Below are positions 17,348 to 25,560 of a stretch of 64,000 bases of DNA, piece by piece. The stretch spans positions 39,924-103,923 of the forward strand of contig NZ_FOKK01000018.1 in NCBI RefSeq assembly GCF_900112005.1, written 5' to 3'. How positions within the stretch are numbered: position 1 is the stretch's first letter; every line of letters begins with the position of its first letter. The notes beneath the pieces were generated by a model. That model was given only the letters and a program-made list of their open reading frames with translations, had not been told where the DNA came from and did no database searches. Made by a program: the position numbers and the translations under genes. The stretch comes from Algoriphagus aquimarinus (lineage in GTDB: Bacteria; Bacteroidota; Bacteroidia; Cytophagales; Cyclobacteriaceae).

Positions 17348-18070
17348 TTATTTTTTGGCGAATTTTAGTTGATGATGTAAAGTGATCCGAGTGATGTTCC
17401 TGCTGTAGAAGTCTTTTCCGCTGGGCTTTTGCTGATACCAATTCAGGTAGCCCAGTTCCAATCCAAAATTGGGTTCGGGCATGAAGATGATGCTGCCTCC
17501 TACTCGATTTTGGTCAAATACATTAGAAGTGATTGTGCTAGCTAGATGAAGATGGATTTCGTCAAAAGCCTTTAGGGTGATTTTTGGATGGGGAATATAG
17601 CTTAGCTCCAATCGATAGCGAACCCGGTTGGCAACATGTTCAAAACCTTGGGGTTCCTTTTGGAAAAACCGCCATTCGTACCAGTATCGGTGCTGGAGAA
17701 TTAGCTTAGACGTAATAGACTGCTGGTAGATAAGCTCAAGCTGAGGTCGCAATTCAAGCTTTTTCTGGATCACTTCTCCCACCGGACTATTGGGCAAGGA
17801 ATGCTGAAAATAGGTGAATCCCCCTCCTACACTCCAGCCCTGTCCCAGTTTGCGCTCCAGCAAACTCCGCAGCACAACCTGATGCTGTCTCCAGGGAAAC
17901 CAATAGGTACGCTCTTCGACCTCATGACGAAATAGGTACTGATCTGAAATCCTGACCTTAAGTAGGTACCGGGTCCACAGCAGATTTTGCTTTTCGATCG
18001 TTCGTTGAGCGAAAGATTGAAAGACCAGCAGGATAAACAAGAGCGTAAAACTCAGTGCAAACTTCTTCAT
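17348..18070 (-). CDS. DUF2490 outer-membrane-type protein
   Basis: A 240-residue protein with a signal peptide ending QSFAQ and alternating aromatic/charged strands typical of a small beta-barrel. Segments such as LWTRYLLKVRI and the terminal LHHQLKFAKK fit the DUF2490 family. The function is unknown. The start at 18070 was chosen because it begins the signal peptide and because a TATATTTG promoter box lies just in front. It is first in an operon with the CysP/PiT-like permease and might assist passage of its substrate across the outer membrane. Confidence 0.75.
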   Translation of the reverse strand: MKKFALSFTLLFILLVFQSFAQRTIEKQNLLWTRYLLKVRISDQYLFRHEVEERTYWFPWRQHQVVLRSLLERKLGQGWSVGGGFTYFQHSLPNSPVGEVIQKKLELRPQLELIYQQSITSKLILQHRYWYEWRFFQKEPQGFEHVANRVRYRLELSYIPHPKITLKAFDEIHLHLASTITSNVFDQNRVGGSIIFMPEPNFGLELGYLNWYQQKPSGKDFYSRNITRITLHHQLKFAKK

Positions 18071-18087
18071 GAGCGTTATAATTTCAG

Positions 18088-18095
18088 CAAATATA
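18088..18095 (-). promoter_or_regulatory. -7 promoter box of the DUF2490-permease operon
   Basis: Minus-strand TATATTTG matches TAnnTTTG exactly and lies 17 bp before the chosen ATG at 18070. Confidence 0.5.
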
Positions 18096-18204
18096 TTCAT
18101 TTCCCTATATACCCTATCTTTTTTATAGGGATTATTGAAATTAAATATAGACACCATATAAACACCTGATATTCAGTTGATATTTTTAGCACCTGAAGTT
18201 TCAG

Positions 18205-18380
18205 CCCCCCTTTCGTCTTAGTCAAATCATTATTCGGATTGGGTTTAGTTTACCCGCACTACTACCCGGCCCACACTAGATTTGTCCACTGGACAAATTA
18301 TTAACGCTCGCCCCTCAGAGGGACGAAGCATATTTATTCCTCCAATAAGATAGCTCGTGGGACTAGGTATAGTTTGGCTG
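18205..18380. repeat. Intergenic hairpin repeats with covarying stem
   Basis: Includes ATTTGTCC-ACT-GGACAAAT (18280-18298) inside the scaffold CACTAG...TATTAACGCTCGCCCCTCAGAGGGACGA, plus degenerate GGGTTTAGTTTACCC and GGTATAGTTTGG units of the REP-like family. A near-copy lies at about 19587-19645 and a stem-swapped copy at 58670-58708. Confidence 0.65.
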
Positions 18381-18429
18381 ACCTACTATTTTCCCGACCT
18401 TTGGGCTTTGACTAACCCGACAACCCATT

Positions 18430-19377
18430 ATGCAAATTATTCCAGATGAGAAAATCAGTGGATATCTAGGTTACACAGAACTGATTGAAGCGCTTCGTGA
18501 GATTTTTCAGTCTGACTACACCATGCCAGTGCGGCATCATCATTTTTACAAGACAGCAGAAGGAGATGATAATACGCTGATCCTTATGCCGGTCTGGAAC
18601 AGCGAATACATGGGCATGAAGCAGGTGACTGTCGCACCAGCAAATGCCAGTCGAAACATGCCTTCTATTTTTGCGCAGTATATCCTCAGCAATTCCAAAA
18701 CAGGTGAACCGCTGGCCATGATGAATGCTACTGAGCTCACAGCCCGGCGAACTGCCTGCACCTCCGCACTTGCCGCTTCTTACCTATGCAGGGAGGACGC
18801 AGAAAATTTATTGGTAGTAGGAGGTGGATCTGTGGCGGCCCACTTGGTTCAGGCGCATTTGGCAGTGAGGAACTTCAAAAAAGTCAGTGTCTGGATGCGG
18901 AATTCAGTCAAACTGGAGGCCTTCGTAGCGAGTTTGAAGAAGCATGGAATCCAAGCAGAAGCTGTCACAGATTTAGAAGCAGTAACCCGACAAGCTGATC
19001 TAATCGCATGCGCCACTCTTTCTAAAACCCCTGTAATTAAAGGAGATTGGGTAAAGCCTGGCGCGCACTTAGATATGATAGGTTCTCACAAACCAGATAC
19101 CCGGGAAACCGATAATGATGCTATCCGTAAGAGCACAATCTTCGTAGATTCCAGAGCTGGAGCACTTCATGAGACAGGAGAACTTGCACTTCCTATCGCT
19201 GACGGAGTCATCACAGAAGAAGACGTGAAAGCTGACATTGTGGAACTGATCAAAGGCATTCACCCTGGAAGAACCTCGGACGATGAGGTAACCCTATTCA
19301 AATCCGCCGGCTTAGCAATAGAAGACCTTGCTGCAGCGCTGCTGGTTTATAAGAGTTATAATTCCGCTCTCAGTTAA
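18430..19377 (+). CDS. Ornithine cyclodeaminase / mu-crystallin family protein
   Basis: A 315-residue NAD(P)-dependent enzyme of the OCD/mu-crystallin family. These deaminate ornithine to proline, reduce cyclic imines such as pyrroline-2-carboxylate, or dehydrogenate alanine. The substrate-binding N-terminal part has LGYTELIEAL and MPVRHHHF, and the Rossmann fold shows VVGGGSVAAHLVQAHL near residue 130. The length is normal (310-340). It stands alone with repeats on both sides, so context gives no substrate. Confidence 0.88.
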   Translation: MQIIPDEKISGYLGYTELIEALREIFQSDYTMPVRHHHFYKTAEGDDNTLILMPVWNSEYMGMKQVTVAPANASRNMPSIFAQYILSNSKTGEPLAMMNATELTARRTACTSALAASYLCREDAENLLVVGGGSVAAHLVQAHLAVRNFKKVSVWMRNSVKLEAFVASLKKHGIQAEAVTDLEAVTRQADLIACATLSKTPVIKGDWVKPGAHLDMIGSHKPDTRETDNDAIRKSTIFVDSRAGALHETGELALPIADGVITEEDVKADIVELIKGIHPGRTSDDEVTLFKSAGLAIEDLAAALLVYKSYNSALS

Positions 19378-19425
19378 ATCCTCTCTCTTCTCGATCGCTC
19401 TTCTTATTGGATGGTGTGTGTTTGA

Positions 19426-19720
19426 TATCGGCCATGCCTACGGCATTTTTTAAATCATTCAATCTTCATTTTTCCAGCCATTGATGGTTCGACTACGCTC
19501 ACCAACCATGGCTGGCTATAGGATCGGTCATGCCTACGGCATTGATTCTACAAACTATCAGATTACACCCACCCTACTTTCTGGCTTCTCACTAGATTTG
19601 TCCTACTGGACAAATCATTAACGCTCGCCCCTCAGCGGGACGATTCATGTCCTTGCCAGAGGTTTCAACCTCTGGAAAATTTAATACAGATAAGATCCGG
19701 CAAAGTCCCAGCGGGACGGA
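19426..19720. repeat. Field of short hairpin repeats
   Basis: Holds two copies of CGG(C/T)CATGCCTACGGCAT (about 19431-19447 and 19528-19544), ATTTGTCC-TACT-GGACAAAT (19596-19615) with the same TTAACGCTCGCCCCTCAG flank as at 18300, CCAGAGG/CCTCTGG (about 19658-19676) and GTCCC-AGC-GGGAC (about 19707-19719). No gene is seen in 19378-19930. Confidence 0.7.
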
Positions 19721-19930
19721 CGATATTTACTAGTCCTTCATTAAAAAAACATCCTGAAATGCATTGCAATTGGAAGTTATCTGAAGATATTCGCCAGCGA
19801 TAAATCGAAGTGCATTGAGCTATTACCCTTCTCCTACCTGATAGTCCTTATCGATTGGAGTCATTGTTGTATTCTTATTTAATCTCGCCTAACAAACAGC
19901 ACCCGTTTTACGATGGGCTTTTAAAAATTT

Positions 19931-21004
19931 ATGGAAATGAATTTAATTGAAAGAATTAAAAATAAATACATCAGTTTACCTGTAGCGACAATAACTATTC
20001 TTCTCATTGGATACATTGACTTTCTAACTGGAGATGAATTTGCCTTTTCATTTTTTTACCTATTGCCAATAGCTTCCCTCTCCATATCCCCAAAGACCAG
20101 TGTATCGGCTATTATCTTCACTTCTACTTTAGCATCAATAGAATGGTTTATTGCCGAGTACCTGACACGAGAATACACCTTACTTTTCTTTCCCATTTGG
20201 AATGCAGGAATTCGACTTATATTCTTCATTTCCATAGGCTTACTATTATATTACCTCAAAGAAAATGAGAAGAAACTTAAATCTTTAAATAGCCATTTGA
20301 AATCAATTAATAATGAAAAAAACAAATTTATAGGAATAGCCGCGCACGATATCAAAGGTCCACTTGGCATCATCAATGCCTTTTCTGAAATTTTAATCGA
20401 GGACTATAAAGAGGAGTTGAATCCTGAAATCACCGAGATCCTAAACATAATCAAAACTACCAGTAGCAATAGCATTACAGTAGTTAGGAACCTGCTGGAT
20501 GTTTCAAAAATAGAAGCTGGCAAATTAGTCTTAACCTACAAGTCACAGGACTACATTTCATTTATAGCTAATCAAGTTCACATCAACCAAATACTAGCTA
20601 AAAACAAAGAGATTGGGATTAAACTAGACACTTCAACAGATGAAATAATTGTCGATTTTGACGAACATTATTTCAGTGAAGTTATAGGCAATTTATTATC
20701 GAATGCGATCAAATACTCGAATAGAAATACTGAAATCTTGATCAGAGTCTCGTTGTCTGACAAAAACCAACTGCTTACAGAGGTAATTGATAATGGTATT
20801 GGAATTTCGGAGGAAGAGCAACAAAATCTTTTCAATTATTTTCAAAAAACAAGTTCCCGACCTACCGAAGGAGAAGAGAGTACAGGATTAGGCCTAGCTA
20901 TTTCTAAGCAAATAATCACCCTTCATCATGGGCAGATCGGTGTCAAAAGTTCTAAAAACCAAGGCTCCAACTTTTTCTTCAGCATACCCCTAAAAAGGCC
21001 ATAA
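19931..21004 (+). CDS. Membrane sensor histidine kinase
   Basis: A 357-residue kinase. The first 110 residues form about three or four membrane helices with short loops, so there is no large extracellular sensor. A short linker coil precedes the HisKA domain, with phospho-acceptor His139 (AAHDIKGPLG). The ATPase domain shows an N box near NLLSNAIKYS, G1 DNGIGIS and G2 GLGLAIS. No response regulator gene is adjacent, so it is an orphan kinase and the partner is unknown. Confidence 0.92.
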   Translation: MEMNLIERIKNKYISLPVATITILLIGYIDFLTGDEFAFSFFYLLPIASLSISPKTSVSAIIFTSTLASIEWFIAEYLTREYTLLFFPIWNAGIRLIFFISIGLLLYYLKENEKKLKSLNSHLKSINNEKNKFIGIAAHDIKGPLGIINAFSEILIEDYKEELNPEITEILNIIKTTSSNSITVVRNLLDVSKIEAGKLVLTYKSQDYISFIANQVHINQILAKNKEIGIKLDTSTDEIIVDFDEHYFSEVIGNLLSNAIKYSNRNTEILIRVSLSDKNQLLTEVIDNGIGISEEEQQNLFNYFQKTSSRPTEGEESTGLGLAISKQIITLHHGQIGVKSSKNQGSNFFFSIPLKRP

Positions 21005-21104
21005 TTTCATCCTAGCCTCCGCAAAACCCCAAACTATCTCCGAAAGTAACCGCTCCTAATTCAGCTGGCTTAGCAAGACTTTGTTATTGAAATTCTACCT
21101 CCCT

Positions 21105-22124
21105 TTACAGGGTAACTACAGCTTTGATAACTTTACTTTTAGGATCTAACCACTCCTTAAAAACATGAGGTAAAGCCTCAAAATCAGCGCTATGTGTTAC
21201 CCATGGTTTTATGTCAATTTTACCGCTTTCCATCAATTGTATAATAGAAGAAAAGTCCTGTGGCAGGCTATTTCTACTTGCCAACAAGGTGGTTTCCCGA
21301 CGGTGAAAAAGTGGGTCATCAAAACTAGCTTCGCCAATAAATAAGCCCACAAAAACCAACTTCCCGCCAAAGGCAACATAGTTGAAGGCATTTTTCATGG
21401 AATTGGGATTACCTGTGGCATCAAAAACGACGGTTGGTAAAAATCCATCAAGGCAGCTTCTCAGCGCATCGGGAGTGAAACCTTCCTTGGCTTCAAGAAT
21501 AAAATCAACCTGCATCTGCTCTTTTGCAAAATTCAACCGCTCTTTGTTTATATCCAAAACCACCACCGTAGCACCTCGCAATTTGGCAAACTGCATCACA
21601 GATAAACCTATCGGTCCAGCACCAATTACTAGAACCAAGTCCTTTGGGTTGACTTCTGCCCGCTGAACAGCGTGTGCTCCTATACTTAAAGGCTCGACCA
21701 AAGCCAATTGCTCGAAGCTTAAGATTTTTGAAGGATGTAATTTGCGAATAGGGACTTTCAAATACTCCGTCATACCTCCATCCACATGCACTCCCAACAC
21801 CTGCAGATTTTCACAACAATTACCCTTATCATTGAGACAGGATTGACATGTCCCACAGTTCAAATAGGGCTCAATAGTCACTCTATCGCCGACATGGATA
21901 GCATCGGTATCGCTACCTAATCCCACCACTTCCGCTCCCAATTCATGTCCCAATACCCGAGGATAGCTGAAGAATGGCTGCTTGCCTCTAAAAGCGTGAT
22001 AGTCTGTGCCACAAATGCCAATCTTCTTTATTTTCACTAGGGCCTCATCGGCTTGAAGGCTTGTAGGCTCCTCTTTCTCTTGAAACGTGAAGACTGTTGG
22101 GTTATCTAAAACAAGGGTTTTCAT
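21105..22124 (-). CDS. Zinc-dependent alcohol dehydrogenase (LgoD/sorbitol-DH-like)
   Basis: A 339-residue medium-chain dehydrogenase that would oxidise a polyol or sugar acid with NAD(P). Catalytic zinc ligands are Cys38 (GICGTD) and His60-Glu61 (GHELG). The structural zinc site is the four-Cys lobe Cys90, 93, 96 and 104. The nucleotide fold has GAGPIGL near 168. The segment QPFFSYPRVLGHE and FVGLF-type stretches resemble L-galactonate/L-gulonate dehydrogenases of the LgoD group. It lies 46 bp after a PhyH dioxygenase gene, probably in one transcript. The true substrate is open. Confidence 0.88.
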   Translation of the reverse strand: MKTLVLDNPTVFTFQEKEEPTSLQADEALVKIKKIGICGTDYHAFRGKQPFFSYPRVLGHELGAEVVGLGSDTDAIHVGDRVTIEPYLNCGTCQSCLNDKGNCCENLQVLGVHVDGGMTEYLKVPIRKLHPSKILSFEQLALVEPLSIGAHAVQRAEVNPKDLVLVIGAGPIGLSVMQFAKLRGATVVVLDINKERLNFAKEQMQVDFILEAKEGFTPDALRSCLDGFLPTVVFDATGNPNSMKNAFNYVAFGGKLVFVGLFIGEASFDDPLFHRRETTLLASRNSLPQDFSSIIQLMESGKIDIKPWVTHSADFEALPHVFKEWLDPKSKVIKAVVTL

Positions 22125-22170
22125 TTTTACTTTTTGAAACTTTAAAAATCAATTTACACGGTGGCGGTAC

Positions 22171-22908
22171 TTAAACATCCAAAATATGCCTCCCTTTTTC
22201 ACCAATCCGCTGTGAAGTTTCATCAGTGATGTACTTCTTTTGGTCGATCTGCTGAGGTTGCTCTCTGCTACAGAAATAGCTATGAATACTCCTTCTCACC
22301 TTGTCTGTTTGATTGGTGGTACCTCCATGCCAGACGTGTGAGTTGAAAATAAAGACAGAACCAGCAGGAGCGATAATTCGGATCTCATCCGGGTGTTTCT
22401 CGAGAGGATCTGCCATCACTTCATCGGGCAAACTGCTTAATTTATGCGATTTGGGTACGATTCGGGTAGACCCATTTTGAGCTGTAAAATCGTCAAAAAG
22501 CCATATACTGTTGCAAACTTTATAGTCCCCATTCACGACGGTATTTTTCCAGTCCACATGAAGTTTTTGAAGTCCCTGATTGGGTTTTGCAGCTCTATAA
22601 TTGAGTGAGGACAATTTGTATTCCTGTCCCAAAACAGCTTCAATTCCAGCTAGCACTCTCGGATGGGTGTAGAAAACATCGAAAACAGGCCCCTTGTTGA
22701 CCAAATTAGCCAAGCGGTCTGCTCCCTCCTCTTTCGGGTGACGTATGTATTTCGACTCTGCCAATTCCGCCCCTGCATTTTCACCCTCAGCCTGCATCAA
22801 TTCATCAATTCTGTCATTGACTTGCTTGACCTGCTCGGCAGTCAATAATTGCCCTAAATTGAGATAGCCATAGGTATCTAAAAATTCGATTTCTTCTTTC
22901 GTGAGCAT
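22171..22908 (-). CDS. Phytanoyl-CoA dioxygenase (PhyH) family Fe(II)/2-oxoglutarate oxygenase
   Basis: A 245-residue cupin-fold hydroxylase. The iron triad is His117 and Asp119 (LHVDW) with distal His194 (WHGGT); Arg205 or Arg206 would hold 2-oxoglutarate. PhyH relatives hydroxylate lipids, ectoine, halogenated or sugar-like substrates. Linked to a polyol-type dehydrogenase, it may act on the same small molecule. The spacer in front of it begins 12 bp from the start codon with a copy of the three-copy structured repeat. Confidence 0.88.
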   Translation of the reverse strand: MLTKEEIEFLDTYGYLNLGQLLTAEQVKQVNDRIDELMQAEGENAGAELAESKYIRHPKEEGADRLANLVNKGPVFDVFYTHPRVLAGIEAVLGQEYKLSSLNYRAAKPNQGLQKLHVDWKNTVVNGDYKVCNSIWLFDDFTAQNGSTRIVPKSHKLSSLPDEVMADPLEKHPDEIRIIAPAGSVFIFNSHVWHGGTTNQTDKVRRSIHSYFCSREQPQQIDQKKYITDETSQRIGEKGRHILDV

Positions 22909-22920
22909 ATGGAGGTAATT

Positions 22921-23055
22921 TATGATTAACCGTAATGATGCCAGATCCTTTAATTCCTTGCTTATCCTGTCTGGTGCCGGATGTCCAATGTGATCCCAAG
23001 AAGTGAGTTTACCAAAACTTTTGATGCTTGTACCTTTTACAGCCAGAAAAGCGGA
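22921..23055. repeat. Structured repeat copy A (riboswitch-like), upstream of phyH
   Basis: Aligns with copies at 23111-23246 and 28422-28563. Conserved plus-strand blocks are ATGATTA-CCG, TGATGCCAG, a complementary (T)CTGG, TTTACCAAA, CTTTTGATGCTT and AGAAAAGC. The CCAGA/TCTGG stem here is replaced by other complementary stems in the other copies. Confidence 0.7.
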
Positions 23056-23110
23056 AAATCAAAGTATTTTCAGTCGCTACACCTATAATTCAAAGATAAA
23101 AATATTAAAT

Positions 23111-23246
23111 GTGATTATCCGAAATGATGCCAGTTGCCTTAGATTCTTTGCTTATCTGGTCGGAAGACCGATGACCGAAGTGACCTCAATTATAAATTTG
23201 AACAAATTCTAGATTGCTTTTCCCTCTTTACTGGTAGAAAAGCGGA
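23111..23246. repeat. Structured repeat copy B (riboswitch-like)
   Basis: Tandem to copy A. In plus-strand order it has TGATTATCCG, ATGATGCCAG, CTGGTCGGAAGACCGATGAC, CGAAGTGACC, GCTTTT and AAAAGC. The blocks GATGCCA...GGAAGACC...GATGACCGAAGT resemble the 3' half of cobalamin riboswitches. No plus-strand gene follows. Confidence 0.7.
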
Positions 23247-23382
23247 TATACATAATATTAAAAATGAAGCAATCGATAAGCTGCTCAACTTTCACTTCTT
23301 TTGACTGTACTACTATTTCACTTTTTAGAGTGCAGATAATAGGAGACTTGAGCTCGTCATACGAAAAATAAATTTTTACAGA

Positions 23383-23841
23383 TTATTTAAAACCTCCTAT
23401 GGCTACTACAGTGGTCACCCAAACAATTACGCATGAGATAAAAATCCCTATGGTGTTTGCCAAAAAGGCCTTTTTCCTATCCATACCAAAAAGATAGCCT
23501 GCAATGGTACCTGCATATACTCCAGTGCCGGGAACCGGAAGAAGTACAAAAAACATTAGGCCCCAAAAACCATATTTTTGCACGTTTTTGCCTGCTCCAG
23601 CCTTAGCTCTGCGCCCCACAAAAATTGCTGCTTTCTTGTAATGATACCATTTCAGGAAATAACGATTTACTACATCTAGAAAAAATGTCATGACAGGGAA
23701 TACCAGCACATTGGCACCAAAGCAAAGTACAAAGGCCAAATAAATATTTATATCATTTAATAACGCGTATGGGATTCCGAGTTTCGCCTCTCCGAAAGGG
23801 GAAATGCTCCATAGCATGGCGATAAGTATGTCGAGAAACAT
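23383..23841 (-). CDS. COG2426-type small membrane (putative export) protein
   Basis: A 152-residue membrane protein with about four hydrophobic segments and the family features SPFGEAKLGIPYA near the N-terminus and LPVPGTGVYAGT in the middle. Members are annotated as small multidrug export proteins, but the function is not firmly established. The start at 23841 was taken because a TACTTTTG promoter box lies 20 bp upstream and the preceding in-frame residues are not membrane-like. It stands alone. Confidence 0.82.
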   Translation of the reverse strand: MFLDILIAMLWSISPFGEAKLGIPYALLNDINIYLAFVLCFGANVLVFPVMTFFLDVVNRYFLKWYHYKKAAIFVGRRAKAGAGKNVQKYGFWGLMFFVLLPVPGTGVYAGTIAGYLFGMDRKKAFLANTIGIFISCVIVWVTTVVAIGGFK

Positions 23842-23861
23842 TTTGTGGTGATTAGATGCTG

Positions 23862-23869
23862 CAAAAGTA
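23862..23869 (-). promoter_or_regulatory. -7 promoter box of the COG2426-type gene
   Basis: Minus-strand TACTTTTG fits TAnnTTTG and supports the internal start at 23841. Confidence 0.5.
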
Positions 23870-23978
23870 ATGAATTCGTAAGCGCCACAGCAGGGCACAA
23901 CTTCATATTATAGCAAGAAACGCTTTTCAGCGCAAAAGGATTTCATTTTGATTGATTGACTGTAATTAGGGCTGACAC

Positions 23979-25394
23979 CTACACAACTTTGCTTACGAAG
24001 CTGGAAGAAGGAAGAACTTTACTTGCTAAAGGCAGCGTAAACTTGAAGTTACTGCCTTGTCCCTCTACACTTTCAACCCAAAGATGACCGTCAAGTCTTT
24101 TCACAAACTCTCTGCAAAGGACTAGACCTAAGCCCGAACCACCTTCGTTATCAGTTCCTAGAGATGTCATGGTGGTGGATGGGTCAAAAATCTTACGAAT
24201 GGTCTCCTCGCTCATACCAACTCCATTGTCGCAAATAGATATCTCCACTTCATGCTCGTTTGTCGTCGCCAAGACGGTAATGCTACCTCCTTGATTTGTG
24301 AATTTTATTGCATTCGAAATGAGATTTCGCAGAATAGTGCCTAAAATATTTCTGTCTGTATATAACTCGATCTCATCCGTAGGGGCATAATTCAAAGAAA
24401 TATTTTTAGCCTTTGCCAGCGATTCTTTAAGCCAGAGAATCTCATTAAGAACTTTGGACAGAATGACTTTTTCTGAGATAAAACTCAAATCTCCTGTTTG
24501 TGATTTAGCCCAGTTCAATAAATTATCAAGCAAATTAAGGGTGTTTTTCGCAGTAGAGTTTATCAGGTCAATATATTCTACAGATTCTACTCCATCCATA
24601 TCACTTTCTTTGAGGAGCTCAGAAAGGCCTATAATATTGTTAAAAGGATTTCTTAAATCGTGCGCGATAATGGAAAATAGCTTGTTTTGGGTTTGGTGGA
24701 ATTCTTCAAGTTTAAGCTTACTCTGTTGTATTATTATATTTTTTTCAAGTATGGTTTTTTGGTCAATCTCTTTTAAAAGCATAATGAAACCTATGCATGA
24801 GCCACTAATGACAAAAAGTGAAATTATCAGAAACCAATTACCAATGGATGAATTAGTTGCATAAATATAAGATTGATCTAATTGGTAAATATAAGACGCC
24901 CTGACAAGCTGGAACAATGAATAGATCAAAAGCACTCCACTTATTAGTAAAGCAGACTTGTACTTACTCTTATGGGTGAAAAGGTAAAAAGACCCAACAC
25001 CAAAGAAAAATGAAGAGGAGGCTATCCGTACTACATTGAGAATTGTGTTGTTTTCTTCGATAATTAAACCCCAGAAAAAAGTCAGAAAAACTGCCACAAT
25101 AAAAACCCACATGAGCTTTTTTCGGATTTTACCATCAAAGGAAAGAAGGCCAAATGAAGTCAGTGCAAAACTGGAAATCATAAGGAAACTGCTTATCCGG
25201 GTTGAAAATAAAGGAGGGAAATGAGCTCTAAAATTAAACAGAACGATAGCGATTACCTGAAACGCTATCCCCAATGCCACCAAAAGCAAATACCATCGCT
25301 TGTGATGGTAAAAATATTGATAGATGAATAAAGCAATAATGAATAAATTATTGAGTGCTAAAAAAAACAATATTGAAGGGTAATCTAATGCCAT
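23979..25394 (-). CDS. Membrane sensor histidine kinase (7TM-type)
   Basis: A 471-residue kinase with about seven hydrophobic helices in residues 8-207. A short coil leads to HisKA with phospho-acceptor His245 (IIAHDLRNPF), and the ATPase domain follows with the N box NLISNAIKFT, G1 DNGVGMS and G2 GSGLGLVL. The multi-helix N-terminus resembles 7TM sensor arrays that bind small ligands within the membrane. No receiver gene is next to it. Confidence 0.92.
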   Translation of the reverse strand: MALDYPSILFFLALNNLFIIALFIYQYFYHHKRWYLLLVALGIAFQVIAIVLFNFRAHFPPLFSTRISSFLMISSFALTSFGLLSFDGKIRKKLMWVFIVAVFLTFFWGLIIEENNTILNVVRIASSSFFFGVGSFYLFTHKSKYKSALLISGVLLIYSLFQLVRASYIYQLDQSYIYATNSSIGNWFLIISLFVISGSCIGFIMLLKEIDQKTILEKNIIIQQSKLKLEEFHQTQNKLFSIIAHDLRNPFNNIIGLSELLKESDMDGVESVEYIDLINSTAKNTLNLLDNLLNWAKSQTGDLSFISEKVILSKVLNEILWLKESLAKAKNISLNYAPTDEIELYTDRNILGTILRNLISNAIKFTNQGGSITVLATTNEHEVEISICDNGVGMSEETIRKIFDPSTTMTSLGTDNEGGSGLGLVLCREFVKRLDGHLWVESVEGQGSNFKFTLPLASKVLPSSSFVSKVV

Positions 25395-25514
25395 ATTATT
25401 TTCCTCTATTCACTTGAGTAGGATAAAGATTGAAAAATTCACTCAATAATCTGATTTTTAAACGTGTTTTTAAAAATGTAAAACCTCATCTAAAAATAGT
25501 TGATCCTTAGTAGA

Positions 25515-25545
25515 ATTGCTGTCATGGAATATCCATGACAGCAAT
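25515..25545 (-). terminator. Perfect hairpin after rapA
   Basis: ATTGCTGTCATGGA (25515-25528) and TCCATGACAGCAAT (25532-25545) form a perfect 14-bp stem with a 3-base loop, 16 bp beyond the rapA stop. There is no U-tract on either strand, so it may end transcription inefficiently or protect the mRNA 3' end. Confidence 0.5.
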
Positions 25546-25560
25546 CACATATTTTCAAGC

